Of a stretch of DNA of 64,000 nt, positions 25,652-35,303 are shown piece after piece (the stretch's first letter is position 1; each line of letters opens with the position of its first letter). The notes under the pieces were generated by a model. That model made no database searches. It saw only the letters and a program-made list of their open reading frames with translations, and was not told the origin of the DNA. Source of the DNA: Flavisericum labens (lineage in GTDB: Bacteria > Bacteroidota > Bacteroidia > Flavobacteriales > Flavobacteriaceae); NCBI RefSeq assembly GCF_045446075.1, contig NZ_JBJJBQ010000012.1, forward strand, positions 1 through 64,000, in the 5' to 3' direction. The translations under genes were made by a program, and so were the position numbers.

Positions 25652-26845
25652 TTATTCTGCTTTTTTCACAGAAAATCTAAAGGAAGTTTTTGTGCTATAG
25701 GTTTCTCCTGGGTTTAAAACTACCGATGGAAATTCTTCTTGGTTTGGTGAATCTGGATAATGCTGTGTCTCTAAGCAAAAACCAGTTCTATGAGCATATG
25801 TTCCTCCTGCCGGGTTTGGCAGCGTACCATCCAAAAAGTTTCCAGTGTAGAATTGAATAGCCGGTTCTGTAGAATAAATTTCCATAAAACGCCCACTATT
25901 TTTATCATAGGCAGAAGCCGCCATTCGCATACTACCTTTTTCTCCATTTAACACCCAGCAATGATCGTAACCTTTACCAAGTTCCAATTGGTTATTTTCA
26001 GAATTAATTTCTTGGCCAACTATTTTCGGACTTGTAAAATCGAAAGGCGTACCCTCCACTTTTCTAATTTCACCAGTAGGAATCAACGTTCCGTCAACAG
26101 GTAAAAATGCGTCTGCATTGATTACCACTTCATGCCCTAAAATATCATTGTTAAAATCACCTGTTAAATTGAAGTAAGCATGCTGGGTTAAATTAATTAC
26201 AGTGGCTTTATCGGTTGTAGCTTTATAATCAACTTCTAAAGTATTATCTTCAGTTAATGTATAAACTACAGTGATATTTAAATTACCAGGATAGCCTTCT
26301 TCTCCATCTTTACTTAAATAGGTTAATTTTAATCCTGGATTTTTGTCGTCCTCAATTGCTTCAGCATTCCAAACGACACGATCGTAACCATCTACACCAC
26401 CATGTAAATGATTTGGGCCATCGTTAGTAGCCAATGTATATTCTTCACCATTTAATGAAAATTTCCCATTAGCTATACGGTTTCCAAAACGGCCAATCAA
26501 CGCACCAAAAAACGGATTATCTTCCAAGTAATCTTCTAAATTATCGAAACCTAAAATAACATTTTCAAAATCGCCATTTTTATTTGGAACTTTTAGAGAT
26601 GTTATTCTTCCACCAAATGTAATCACATTCATTTCAACGCCATTGGCATTTTTAAGAACATACGCTTCTACCGTTGTGCTATCTGGCATTTTTCCGTATT
26701 CGGATTTTGTAATCGTTGATTTTTCTTCAGCTGGAACTTCCATTGTTTCGGTTAATTTTTCTTTTTTATTGTTTTTACAATTCACATTTAACCCGACCAA
26801 AGCGACGAGCAAAATAGCAAAAAAAGAACGTTTTAAAACTCTCAT
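25652..26845 (-). CDS. galM: Aldose 1-epimerase (mutarotase) lipoprotein
   Basis: Exported aldose epimerase of 397 residues. Residues 1-23 form a lipoprotein signal (LNVNC), so this mutarotase works in the periplasm or on the membrane, not in the cytoplasm. The catalytic domain (about 55-395) has the GalM landmarks FGGRITSLKVP, GRFGNRIANG, NDGPNHLHGG with the first catalytic-type His, LTQHAYFNL with the second His, and FCLETQHYPDSPN with the catalytic Glu. It interconverts alpha and beta anomers of aldoses. Encoded between araA and the sodium symporter, it probably supplies the anomer of L-arabinose that the transporter accepts. Confidence 0.93.
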   Translation of the reverse strand: MRVLKRSFFAILLVALVGLNVNCKNNKKEKLTETMEVPAEEKSTITKSEYGKMPDSTTVEAYVLKNANGVEMNVITFGGRITSLKVPNKNGDFENVILGFDNLEDYLEDNPFFGALIGRFGNRIANGKFSLNGEEYTLATNDGPNHLHGGVDGYDRVVWNAEAIEDDKNPGLKLTYLSKDGEEGYPGNLNITVVYTLTEDNTLEVDYKATTDKATVINLTQHAYFNLTGDFNNDILGHEVVINADAFLPVDGTLIPTGEIRKVEGTPFDFTSPKIVGQEINSENNQLELGKGYDHCWVLNGEKGSMRMAASAYDKNSGRFMEIYSTEPAIQFYTGNFLDGTLPNPAGGTYAHRTGFCLETQHYPDSPNQEEFPSVVLNPGETYSTKTSFRFSVKKAE

Positions 26846-26871
26846 AAAATTGTTGTTTAGTTTGTTAGTGG

Positions 26872-28368
26872 CTATTTAAACATGTAATATGCTTCATTAG
26901 CTTTAATAGTATTTTTGAAATCTCTAATGGTTGTATCTTCATCAATAACTAAAGCTTCAATACCCGCCATTTCTGCAAAATCTTCCATTTGCTCTACCGA
27001 AATATTTTCGCTGTAACAGGTATGGTGAGCACCACCTCCTAAAATCCAAGCTGTACAAGCCGTTTCAAAATCTGGTAATGGTTTCCACATAACTCGGGCA
27101 ACCGGTAATTTTGGTAATGCTTCGGTAACCTCTTCACCAACAGTTTTGTTTATCAGTAATCTGAAACGGTTACCAAAATCCATTAAGCCCGCGACAAGAG
27201 AATCTCCTGCCCTTCCATTAAATACCAAACGAACGGGATCTTCTTTTCCGCCAATTCCTAATGGATGAATTTCGCAAGATGGTTTTCCGACTGCCAAAAC
27301 AGGGTCTACCTCTAACATATGTGACCCCAGAATTTTAGGGTCGGCTGGGTCTAAATGCAAAGTATAATCTTCCATAAATGCATTTCCACCTTCAAGTCCT
27401 GAACCAATAACTTTCATGGCTCTTGTTAGGGCAGCTGTTTTCCAATCACCTTCACCAGCAAAACCATATCCTTTTTGCATCAATCTTTGAACAGCAATAC
27501 CCGGTAATTGTTTCATACCGTGCAAATCTTCGAACGTATCACTAAAGCCTTTGAAACCTCCATCAACAAGGAATTTTTCAAGCCCCAACTCAATTCGTGC
27601 TGCATCAATCAAAGAATGCCTTTTTTCCCCACCTTCTAAAAGTGATTCCGCCATATGGTATGATGCCTCGTATTCTTTTACCAAGTCATTTACTGCATCC
27701 TCTGAAATAGAATTGATAACGGCAACCAAATCGCCTACAGCATAGGTGTTCACCGAAAAGCCAAATTTAGTTTCAGCTTCCACTTTGTCTCCATCGGTTA
27801 CAGCCACAAAGCGCATATTATCGCCAAAACGGGCAAACTTGGCACCTTGCCAATCGTCCCATCCAGCAGCAACGCGCGTCCAATCTCCTATTTTCTTTTG
27901 TACAGTATCCAACGACCAATGGCCAACAACTACTTTTCTGTTTTTACGTAAACGGCTTACCATAAACCCAAATTCACGGTCACCATGTGCCGCTTGGTTT
28001 AGATTCATAAAATCCATATCGATAGTACCCCAAGGAATATCTCTGTTATACTGTGTATGCAAATGGCATAGCGGTTTTTGAAGTGCCGTTAACCCTCTAA
28101 TCCACATTTTTGCAGGTGAAAAGGTATGCATCCACGTAATTATACCAATACAATTCTTCTCTTGATTGGCAGCCGTAAGGGTTTCATAGATTTCATCAGA
28201 TGATTTTACGGTTGGCTTAAAAACCACATTTACGGGTATTAACTTTGAATCGTTTAAAGCTTTTGCTATTTCGGTTGAGTTTTTAGCCACTTGCTTTAAC
28301 GTCTCTTCACCGTATAAATCTTGGCTCCCTGTAATAAACCAAACTTCCTTTTTTGAAATATCTATCAT
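26872..28368 (-). CDS. araA: L-arabinose isomerase
   Basis: Cytoplasmic enzyme of 498 residues, usual length for AraA; converts L-arabinose to L-ribulose with Mn2+. The N-terminus carries the characteristic VWFITGSQDLYGEETL; other family segments are WMHTFSPAKMWI, HTQYNRDIPW, GEGDWKTAAL with a metal-ligand Glu, and GAHHTCYS near the C-terminus. It lies 21 nt downstream of araD and 26 nt upstream of the mutarotase gene. Confidence 0.98.
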   Translation of the reverse strand: MIDISKKEVWFITGSQDLYGEETLKQVAKNSTEIAKALNDSKLIPVNVVFKPTVKSSDEIYETLTAANQEKNCIGIITWMHTFSPAKMWIRGLTALQKPLCHLHTQYNRDIPWGTIDMDFMNLNQAAHGDREFGFMVSRLRKNRKVVVGHWSLDTVQKKIGDWTRVAAGWDDWQGAKFARFGDNMRFVAVTDGDKVEAETKFGFSVNTYAVGDLVAVINSISEDAVNDLVKEYEASYHMAESLLEGGEKRHSLIDAARIELGLEKFLVDGGFKGFSDTFEDLHGMKQLPGIAVQRLMQKGYGFAGEGDWKTAALTRAMKVIGSGLEGGNAFMEDYTLHLDPADPKILGSHMLEVDPVLAVGKPSCEIHPLGIGGKEDPVRLVFNGRAGDSLVAGLMDFGNRFRLLINKTVGEEVTEALPKLPVARVMWKPLPDFETACTAWILGGGAHHTCYSENISVEQMEDFAEMAGIEALVIDEDTTIRDFKNTIKANEAYYMFK

Positions 28369-28389
28369 TTTTAAATACTTGTTATTTTA

Positions 28390-29088
28390 TTATTGACCGT
28401 AGTATGAGTTTGCTCCGTGCTTCCGATCGTAGTGTTTTTTTATTAATGAATCTTTTAGTCGTGGTGCATTAGGATTAATTTGTCTGGTTAAATAAGCCAT
28501 TTCTGCACAAACTTCTAAAACTTTACTGTTATAAACTGCTTTGGCTGCATTTTTGCCCCATGCAAACGGCCCATGATTTCCCAAAAGTACCATTTCTACT
28601 TCAGAGTGTGAAATGCCTTTTTCATTAAAGCAATCTATAATTTGAATACCGGTATTATGTTCGTAGTTACCTTCAATTAGGTCATCGCGCATTGGTGGTG
28701 CGCACGGAATATCAGCCGTTAAATGATCGGCATGCGTAGTTCCAAAAATTGGAATATCCATTTGTGCTTGAGCCCAAGCTACAGAATATGTAGCATGAGT
28801 GTGAGCAATACCACCGATATCATCCCAGTTTTTATACAAATAAGCATGTGTTTTGGTATCAGACGAAGGACGCATATCGCCTTCAATAATATTATTATCA
28901 AAATCTACTATAACAATATCTTCTGGTCTTAACTCTTCGTAAGCCACGCCACTAGGTTTTATGGCAAAAACACCATTTTTTCTATCTACGGCACTTACGT
29001 TGCCAAAAGTATAAACCACCAAATTCAACTCATTGAGTTGCATATTGGCCTCGTAGCATTCTTGTTTTAAATCTTTATAAATACTCAT
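28390..29088 (-). CDS. araD: L-ribulose-5-phosphate 4-epimerase
   Basis: Cytoplasmic zinc enzyme of 232 residues of the class II aldolase/AraD family; converts L-ribulose 5-phosphate to D-xylulose 5-phosphate, the point where arabinose and xylose breakdown meet. Zinc-binding His residues are seen in GIAHTHATYS (two His) and in GNHGPF; a TTHADH segment follows the first pair. It starts 1 nt after the araB stop and precedes araA, forming a compact araB-araD-araA order. Confidence 0.97.
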   Translation of the reverse strand: MSIYKDLKQECYEANMQLNELNLVVYTFGNVSAVDRKNGVFAIKPSGVAYEELRPEDIVIVDFDNNIIEGDMRPSSDTKTHAYLYKNWDDIGGIAHTHATYSVAWAQAQMDIPIFGTTHADHLTADIPCAPPMRDDLIEGNYEHNTGIQIIDCFNEKGISHSEVEMVLLGNHGPFAWGKNAAKAVYNSKVLEVCAEMAYLTRQINPNAPRLKDSLIKKHYDRKHGANSYYGQ

Positions 29089-29089
29089 T

Positions 29090-30763
29090 TTAAATATTTT
29101 TCATTATGTAATCCTCAATGTTCACCGCAAACTTACTGTAATCTTCGTAAACTTTTTGATAGGCTGAAACGTTATCAGCTATTGGGCTATACACTTTTTC
29201 AAAGGGGCTTCCCATGGCGTCCATGGCTTCAAAAGTATCCTTATGGGCTTTTGAAGCTACGGCACCGAAAATAGCAGCACCCAGAGCACAGGCCTGTTCA
29301 GACTTCACTACTTTAATTGGTGCGTTTAAAACATCGGCCATCATTTGCATCACAAACGGCGATTTTTGAGCAATTCCCCCAATGGCAATAACGCCTTTAA
29401 TAGGTATGCCTTCATTTATAAATCGGTCAGCAATTTTCTTGGCTCCAAAGCAAGTAGATTCTACCAAGGCCCTAAAAACCTTAGGTGAGGTACTTCCTAA
29501 ATTTATTCCTGAAATAACACCTTTTAAGTTTTGGTTGGCATCTGGGGTTCGTCGCCCATTCATCCAATCCAAGGCCAATTCTCCGGAAGAACCAATAGGT
29601 TCTTTAGCCGCTTCTTCACTTAATTTTGGCAATAAATTTGAAAGTGCTTCATCAACTAGCCTTTCTTTAGTGGCTTCATCGATAATGGAAGACTTACCTA
29701 CAAGTTCGTTGATTGGCCATGCCAACATGCGACTATACCATGCGTAAATATCACCAAAAGCTGATTGCCCAGCTTCAAGCCCCAGCATTCCTGGAACAAC
29801 AGAACCATCTACTTGGCCACAAATACCTTTTACCAAATGTTCTTTTTCTTCTTTTGGAGCAACTAAAATATCGCAAGTTGAAGTCCCCATAACTTTAGTT
29901 AAAAAGTAAGGCTCAATGTTTACACCTACCGCACCCATGTGGCAATCAAATGCCCCAACGGCTACCTCAACATCTGTTGAAAGGCCTAGTTTGTTTGCCC
30001 ATTCAGCTGATAAGGTTCCTACTGAAACATCTGAAGTATGTGTTTCTTCAAACAATCTATCGGTCAAACCATCTAAAAGCGGATCTAATGCAACAAAAAA
30101 GTCGTTTGGTGGTAAGCCACCAAAAGATTCATGCCATAAAGCTTTATGACCAGCAGCACATCGGCTACGTTTCATTTCCGATACATCGGCACCTCCAGTT
30201 AATAAAAAAGGTACCCAATCGCAATGCTCTACCCATGAGTATGCCGCCTCATAAACATCTTTATCTGCTCTTGAAACATGTAATATCTTTGACCAAAACC
30301 ATTCGGAGGAATAAATTCCACCTTCGTATTGCGAATAATCAACATCCCATTTTTGGCAAAGCGCATTTATTTCGTCGGCTTCCTTAATTCCCGTATGGTC
30401 TTTCCATAAAACGAACATGGCATTAGGGTTTTCTTCAAAACCATTTAAAAGCGCCAAAGGCGTTCCTGTTTTATCAACGGCCACTGGTGTAGAACCTGTT
30501 GTATCAACACCAATACCAACAACATTCTTTGCAATACTGTCATCAACCTGACTCAATACAGATTTAATGGTGCTTTCAATACCTTCAATATAATCTAAAG
30601 GGTGTTGTCTGAATTTATTTTTTGAGGGTTCGCAATATTTCCCTTCTTTCCATCTGGCATAATAATGAACTGCAGTTGCCAATTCTTCACCAGAGCTAAT
30701 ATCTACCAACAAGGCTCTTACAGAATCGGAACCAAAATCCATTCCTATTGTATATTTTTTCAT
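29090..30763 (-). CDS. araB: Ribulokinase
   Basis: Cytoplasmic FGGY-family kinase of 557 residues; phosphorylates L-ribulose with ATP. N-terminal GMDFGSDSVRALLVD is the phosphate-binding loop, followed by GVGIDTTGSTPV, LWKDHT and EWFWSKILH; the C-terminal FGGY domain has a RALVESTCFGA segment and AIGGIAQKSP. The ribulokinase-length insert separates it from xylulokinases such as the xylB in this window. First gene of the arabinose operon, with an AraR-type operator 48 nt upstream. Confidence 0.97.
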   Translation of the reverse strand: MKKYTIGMDFGSDSVRALLVDISSGEELATAVHYYARWKEGKYCEPSKNKFRQHPLDYIEGIESTIKSVLSQVDDSIAKNVVGIGVDTTGSTPVAVDKTGTPLALLNGFEENPNAMFVLWKDHTGIKEADEINALCQKWDVDYSQYEGGIYSSEWFWSKILHVSRADKDVYEAAYSWVEHCDWVPFLLTGGADVSEMKRSRCAAGHKALWHESFGGLPPNDFFVALDPLLDGLTDRLFEETHTSDVSVGTLSAEWANKLGLSTDVEVAVGAFDCHMGAVGVNIEPYFLTKVMGTSTCDILVAPKEEKEHLVKGICGQVDGSVVPGMLGLEAGQSAFGDIYAWYSRMLAWPINELVGKSSIIDEATKERLVDEALSNLLPKLSEEAAKEPIGSSGELALDWMNGRRTPDANQNLKGVISGINLGSTSPKVFRALVESTCFGAKKIADRFINEGIPIKGVIAIGGIAQKSPFVMQMMADVLNAPIKVVKSEQACALGAAIFGAVASKAHKDTFEAMDAMGSPFEKVYSPIADNVSAYQKVYEDYSKFAVNIEDYIMKNI

Positions 30764-30787
30764 GGAGTAATTAAATTTAAAATATCA

Positions 30788-30795
30788 CAAATATA
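30788..30795 (-). promoter_or_regulatory. -7 element of the araB operon promoter
   Basis: TATATTTG on the minus strand matches TAnnTTTG exactly; transcript start expected near 30781, leaving about 18 nt before the araB ATG. No clear TTG at the usual -33 distance; that region is occupied by the AraR-type palindrome. Confidence 0.5.
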
Positions 30796-30810
30796 GGAAT
30801 TATATTTAAC

Positions 30811-30829
30811 AAGTGTGACGTACACACTT
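30811..30829. promoter_or_regulatory. AraR-type operator, site 2 (araB operon)
   Basis: AAGTGTGACGTACACACTT: perfect AAGTGT/ACACTT half-sites with 7 nt between; the centre (GACGTAC) is different from the other four copies, which shows that the half-sites are the conserved part. It fills the gap between the araB promoter and the stop codon of the GH51 gene (30830), covering the -33 region. Confidence 0.8.
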
Positions 30830-32857
30830 TTAAATTTTTACTTTAATCACATTAAAAGATTGACCAACAAGTTCTATCTCAATTTTTCCATTTATTATCT
30901 CAAAATCAGTAGTTTTTAAACCAATGTTTTTTGGATTCTCAAAAGTATTATGTGCAACTAAGTCATCACCTCTTAAAACGGTAATTGTTCCTTTCTCTTT
31001 GAACGGTTCTTCTTTTGAAGAAACTACAATTATTTGATTCGAGGAACTCGTATTTATGGCTTTAATAATTAGTTCACCTGAATTGCTATCCCTTACCGCT
31101 GAGGCATATAAATTGTGTTGACCTGTTAACGGTTTTCCTCCTTCTGTTAGTGTCAACACATCGGTTCCTGGATTGTTTCCGTATAACTTTTGAACGTAAT
31201 AATTAGGTGTTCCGTAAGATTCCAGATTATTGAACCAAATTAAATCTGGCGCCCATTGAAAAGCATCAGCATGTGCCATTAAAGGCGCATAAGATGTTAG
31301 GGTAACGACATCGGCATTTCGCTCTAAACCTGTCATAAAGGCGGCTTCAGCGAGTGCACCTTCCCAATTGTTTTCGGCAGGGCCGTCCTTTACATTTCTA
31401 GGATGTGCCGCATATTCGCCTGCAAACACTTTTGGCCCATTTCTGTCGTAGCTATCGTATCTTGCTGCATTCTCCAAAAACCATGCTGGTGGACGATAAT
31501 AATGCTCATCAACAATTTCTGCATTCATCTTTTTTAGTTCTTCCCAACCGTATTCAAAATAATCTCCGTCTGGGGATGGGCCACTTCCTGAAACAATAAG
31601 CATTTCTGGATATTTAGCTTTTATGGCTTTATGGAATACTTGGTAACGTTCAATATATGCCGGGCCCCATTGCTCATTTCCTATGCCAATATATTTTAAA
31701 TTGAAAGGTTCTGGATGCCCCATTTCTGCACGCAGATTTCCCCATTTACTTGAAACACTTCCATTGGCAAACTCAATTAAATCGAGAGCGTCTTGAACAT
31801 AGGGATCTAAATCTTCCATAGCCACCAACTCGCCAGTATTAAATTGACACGCCATTCCACAACTTAAAATTGGTAAAGGCTCTGCTCCTAAATCCTCTGA
31901 TAATTGGAAATATTCAAAAAAACCAATGCCAAAACTTTGGTAATAATCTGGTGTAAATTTATGTCTAAACTCGGTATTCCAGCGGTTTACCAAAACCTCT
32001 CTGTCTTCAATGTCACCAACGGTTTTTTTCCATTGGTAACGCCTTTCTAAAGTGCGCCCTTCCACAATACATCCACCTGGAAATCTTAAAAAACCTGGAT
32101 TCAAATCATCCAATAATTGAACTAAGTCTTTGCGTAATCCTTTTTTTCTGCCCTTCCAGGTATCTTCTGGAAAGAGGGAAACCATATCTAAATCGATAAC
32201 ACCGGTTCCTTCAAAAGTAATTTTTAACCGCGCTTTTATTTCGGTTTTGGTAGCCGTAATTTGCCCTTCGTAATTTTCCCAAGCATGTCCTTTAGGAACA
32301 ACAACTGTTTCACCCAAAACATTCTGCAAAGAATCTATAAATTGAAACTTGATTTTTTGGATGTCGCCACTTACTTTTTTAGCATCAATGGTCAGATTAT
32401 ATTTGGCATCTTTCTTTATGCCCATACCCCTATAACCCTCGTTTATTAACTCATATTTTGGACCTTTAACTTCAGCTCGAGCATAAGTATGGTTGGTATT
32501 TTCACCAGAATATTTTACGGGACTTAAAAAGCCCGACTCTTCATTATGCTTATGTTTATTGCTATTAGGTTCTAACCACCCCATTTTTGGCAAGGTGAAC
32601 TCAAATGAACGGTTTTTAACCATTTCGGCATACAAACCACCGTCTGCAGCAAAGTTGATATCTTCAAAGAAAATACCATACATGGTTGGCTGGATTTTGA
32701 TACCCGTATCCTTTAAATCTAAAACTAAGTTAGCTGTTTCACTTGTAGTTGAATTAACTTCAGAATTTGTTCCTTTTTCACCATTATCTTTACAACTTAA
32801 AAAAGCAACTAAAACTAAGTTGACTATAACTATGTATTTAAAAAATGATTGTTTCAT
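30830..32857 (-). CDS. GH51 alpha-L-arabinofuranosidase, lipoprotein, with N-terminal carbohydrate-binding-like region
   Basis: Exported exo-glycosidase of 675 residues releasing terminal alpha-L-arabinofuranose. I start at ATG 32857 (MKQSFFKY), because it gives a clean lipoprotein signal ending AFLSC and starts 1 nt after the preceding stop; the longer frame begins at a TTG with no signal. An N-terminal GIFFEDINFAADGG segment is followed by a beta-sandwich resembling CBM4-type modules (about 80-210), the TIM barrel, and an alpha-L-AF C-terminal domain. The acid/base is Glu395 in GIGNEQW and the nucleophile Glu481 in FAGEYA. It is the last gene of the nine-gene operon. The operator for the next operon abuts its stop codon. 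Confidence 0.93.
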   Translation of the reverse strand: MKQSFFKYIVIVNLVLVAFLSCKDNGEKGTNSEVNSTTSETANLVLDLKDTGIKIQPTMYGIFFEDINFAADGGLYAEMVKNRSFEFTLPKMGWLEPNSNKHKHNEESGFLSPVKYSGENTNHTYARAEVKGPKYELINEGYRGMGIKKDAKYNLTIDAKKVSGDIQKIKFQFIDSLQNVLGETVVVPKGHAWENYEGQITATKTEIKARLKITFEGTGVIDLDMVSLFPEDTWKGRKKGLRKDLVQLLDDLNPGFLRFPGGCIVEGRTLERRYQWKKTVGDIEDREVLVNRWNTEFRHKFTPDYYQSFGIGFFEYFQLSEDLGAEPLPILSCGMACQFNTGELVAMEDLDPYVQDALDLIEFANGSVSSKWGNLRAEMGHPEPFNLKYIGIGNEQWGPAYIERYQVFHKAIKAKYPEMLIVSGSGPSPDGDYFEYGWEELKKMNAEIVDEHYYRPPAWFLENAARYDSYDRNGPKVFAGEYAAHPRNVKDGPAENNWEGALAEAAFMTGLERNADVVTLTSYAPLMAHADAFQWAPDLIWFNNLESYGTPNYYVQKLYGNNPGTDVLTLTEGGKPLTGQHNLYASAVRDSNSGELIIKAINTSSSNQIIVVSSKEEPFKEKGTITVLRGDDLVAHNTFENPKNIGLKTTDFEIINGKIEIELVGQSFNVIKVKI

Positions 32858-32858
32858 A

Positions 32859-33860
32859 TTAATAATATTCAAAAATTGGTCTTCCGTTGACGTCAAATTT
32901 TACTTCCATCATTCTAGCATGACGGTTTGGGTCGTATAATGGATCGGCAATAATTTCTTCCAACGGTCTTTTGTCACTTTCAGGAACTACCGTGGGGTCA
33001 CCAACAGCCTTTTCGTAATCTCTAGCGTGATAAATGCTTAGTGGTTTTCCATTTTCATCTACAGTAAAACTATTGTGCCCTGGGCCGTAAATGTTCTTTT
33101 CATAATCGGTTTCTAAAACTGGATATCTTGATTTTTCCCAAGAATTCCTGTCCAATAAATCGGCATTTTCATCGGCTTCCATTAATCCCATGCAGTAACA
33201 AGCCCCTGTTGCACTAGCAGAAAAGGTTATATAAATTTTGCCTTTGTTTTTTATCACGGCTGGTCCTTCATTCACCCAAAAATCGATGCGTTCCCAATCA
33301 TAGTCTGGTGTAGTTAGCATGAATTGTGTCGTTTTTAGCTTAATAGGCGATTCCATTTCTGCTAGATACAAATTGGATGCTGCAAACTGTCCACCTGTTT
33401 TTTCTGCCCAACAGAAATAACGCTTTCCGTTGTGATCGAAAACAGTTCCGTCTAAAGAAAAATCGATAAAACTTTTGTTGTCGCCATCGGCTGGTTGCAT
33501 TTGCCCCAATTCAATCCATTCGTCTTTTAAAGGATCTTGACCTGTACATTCAATTACATACGGTCTTAATTTCCAGATATCTTCCTCTTCACTTGCGGCA
33601 AAATACACGTACCATTTCCCATCTAAATAATGAATTTCAGGTGCCCATATATGTCGGCTCATAGGCCCGCTTTCATGTTTTTGCCAAACGTTATAGGTTT
33701 CAGTATTTTGCAATTCGTCAATGGTTTTTGCCTTTCTTAGTTCAATACTGTCATAAGTAGGTACCGAACCTGTAAAGTAATAGTAACCATCGGTATGTTT
33801 ATAGATAAAGGGATCGGCACGTTGCTCTACAATTGGTGCATTTTTATCTGAATTACCCAT
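32859..33860 (-). CDS. GH43 family arabinosidase/xylosidase without signal peptide
   Basis: Five-bladed beta-propeller glycosidase of 333 residues. The three GH43 catalytic positions are visible: Asp in RADPF (general base, about residue 15), Asp in SLDGT (pKa modulator) and Glu in NEGPAV (acid, about 200). Unlike the other GH43 proteins of this operon it has no signal peptide or lipobox: the propeller begins within the first 15 residues. It starts 2 nt after the transporter stop, leaving no room for a longer start without overlapping it. It therefore probably works in the cytoplasm on short oligosaccharides brought in by the neighbouring GPH-type transporter. Likely activity is exo-alpha-L-arabinofuranosidase or beta-xylosidase; the family alone does not decide. 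Confidence 0.9.
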   Translation of the reverse strand: MGNSDKNAPIVEQRADPFIYKHTDGYYYFTGSVPTYDSIELRKAKTIDELQNTETYNVWQKHESGPMSRHIWAPEIHYLDGKWYVYFAASEEEDIWKLRPYVIECTGQDPLKDEWIELGQMQPADGDNKSFIDFSLDGTVFDHNGKRYFCWAEKTGGQFAASNLYLAEMESPIKLKTTQFMLTTPDYDWERIDFWVNEGPAVIKNKGKIYITFSASATGACYCMGLMEADENADLLDRNSWEKSRYPVLETDYEKNIYGPGHNSFTVDENGKPLSIYHARDYEKAVGDPTVVPESDKRPLEEIIADPLYDPNRHARMMEVKFDVNGRPIFEYY

Positions 33861-33862
33861 TT

Positions 33863-35203
33863 TTATATGTTTAGTTTAATTTTTATTTTTTCGTAATAAG
33901 AATCTGTAATCTTGTAACGAAACATCAAAAGCCCCATTATAACATGAAATACACCTGGAATGATCGTAAGCATCAAAGCGATACCAACTAATGCCGTTTC
34001 GGTTTGAATCGAATCTGGAATATATCCGAAAAAATCCAATAAATATCCAACAACTGCTCCCGCGATTCCCATGCCGAATTTTTGGGCAAATGAAATACCT
34101 CCAAAAGATAATCCAGAAACTCGCTTACCGGATTCTGCATGACCATAATCTACGGCTTCCGCAATAGCCGACCAGAATACTGGTGCATGTAAATCGACTA
34201 CGAAAGACAGGATAAAATAGAGAATGTAAGCCAATACCATATCACCTGGTTTAACCACAAAATACATAACCAAACTAATAGCACCGACCGCCAATTGTGT
34301 GTATTTAAAGAGTTTTACTTTACAGTAACGTTTGGTAATATATGTTGAAGCTGGCATAGCCAAAATTGCAGCAGTCACACCTGTTGCCATAAAGGTAGAC
34401 TGTACCGTTGCATCGCCACCAAGGAAGTATTTAGCATAGAAAATTGCTACCGAACCACGAATAACATACCCAACGGTTCCTGTAAAACACACACCAAACA
34501 GCAGTGTCCATTGGCCGTTTTGCATTAATAATTTGAATTGTTCTAATAATGGTTTTTTATCAATTTTATGCTCTACACGTTCTTTAGTAGTGAAAAAACA
34601 GAATATAAAGAGCAACGTGCCTAGAAAAGCCATCAACCCCATAGCGAGCTGGTAGCCTCTAGCTAAATCGTCTTTACCTAATTTTTCTGCTAAAATTGGC
34701 ACGACAATCGACACTAAAAAGGCTGCAACTTTAGCAAAGAACAATCTGTACCCATTAGCTGATAATCGTTCTTGTGGATCACTGGTTAATACACCAATTA
34801 TTGAAATGTAAGGAATAGTTACCGAAGTAAACATTATGGTCACAAAAATATAGGTAACATAGGCGTATATCATTTTACCAGCATAGTCAAAGTCTGGTGT
34901 TGTAAAAGTAAGAAATACCGATAAACCAAAAGGGACAGCCAAGAATAGAAAATAATGCCTATATCTCCCCCACCTTGTAGTAATTTTATCCGTAATCATT
35001 CCCATTAACGGATCGGTAATGGCATCAATCAAACGTACCAAAAGGAATAACACCGCCATATCTTTGGGTTTAAGCCCAAAAATATCGGTGTAAAAAAACG
35101 TTATAATTAAAAACATGGAAGATATTACAACGTTTACCGCAGCGTCTCCTGAGCCATATCCTATTTTTTCAAGGACGCTTAACTTTTGGTTTTCTGATTT
35201 CAT
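33863..35203 (-). CDS. GPH-family (MelB-like) sugar:cation symporter
   Basis: Inner-membrane transporter of 446 residues with about 12 helices in the glycoside-pentoside-hexuronide:cation symporter family (MFS_2). Family marks: EKIGYGSGDAAVNVV at the start, RLIDAITDPLMGMITDKITTRWGRYRHY after helix 2, and EAVDYGHAESGKRVSGL with the later conserved basic and Gly residues. These proteins import disaccharides, pentosides or hexuronides using Na+ or H+. Lying directly upstream of a GH43 with no export signal, it may bring arabino-oligosaccharides into the cytoplasm. A 100-nt gap separates it from the GH39 gene, the longest within this operon. Confidence 0.92.
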   Translation of the reverse strand: MKSENQKLSVLEKIGYGSGDAAVNVVISSMFLIITFFYTDIFGLKPKDMAVLFLLVRLIDAITDPLMGMITDKITTRWGRYRHYFLFLAVPFGLSVFLTFTTPDFDYAGKMIYAYVTYIFVTIMFTSVTIPYISIIGVLTSDPQERLSANGYRLFFAKVAAFLVSIVVPILAEKLGKDDLARGYQLAMGLMAFLGTLLFIFCFFTTKERVEHKIDKKPLLEQFKLLMQNGQWTLLFGVCFTGTVGYVIRGSVAIFYAKYFLGGDATVQSTFMATGVTAAILAMPASTYITKRYCKVKLFKYTQLAVGAISLVMYFVVKPGDMVLAYILYFILSFVVDLHAPVFWSAIAEAVDYGHAESGKRVSGLSFGGISFAQKFGMGIAGAVVGYLLDFFGYIPDSIQTETALVGIALMLTIIPGVFHVIMGLLMFRYKITDSYYEKIKIKLNI

Positions 35204-35303
35204 AAGTTTAGTTCAAATGGTTAGAAGTTTGATCATTAAGCAATATGACTTCCAACAGTTATTTATGTTTAGTTATTTATGTACTTGTGATTCGTTTATA
35301 ATT

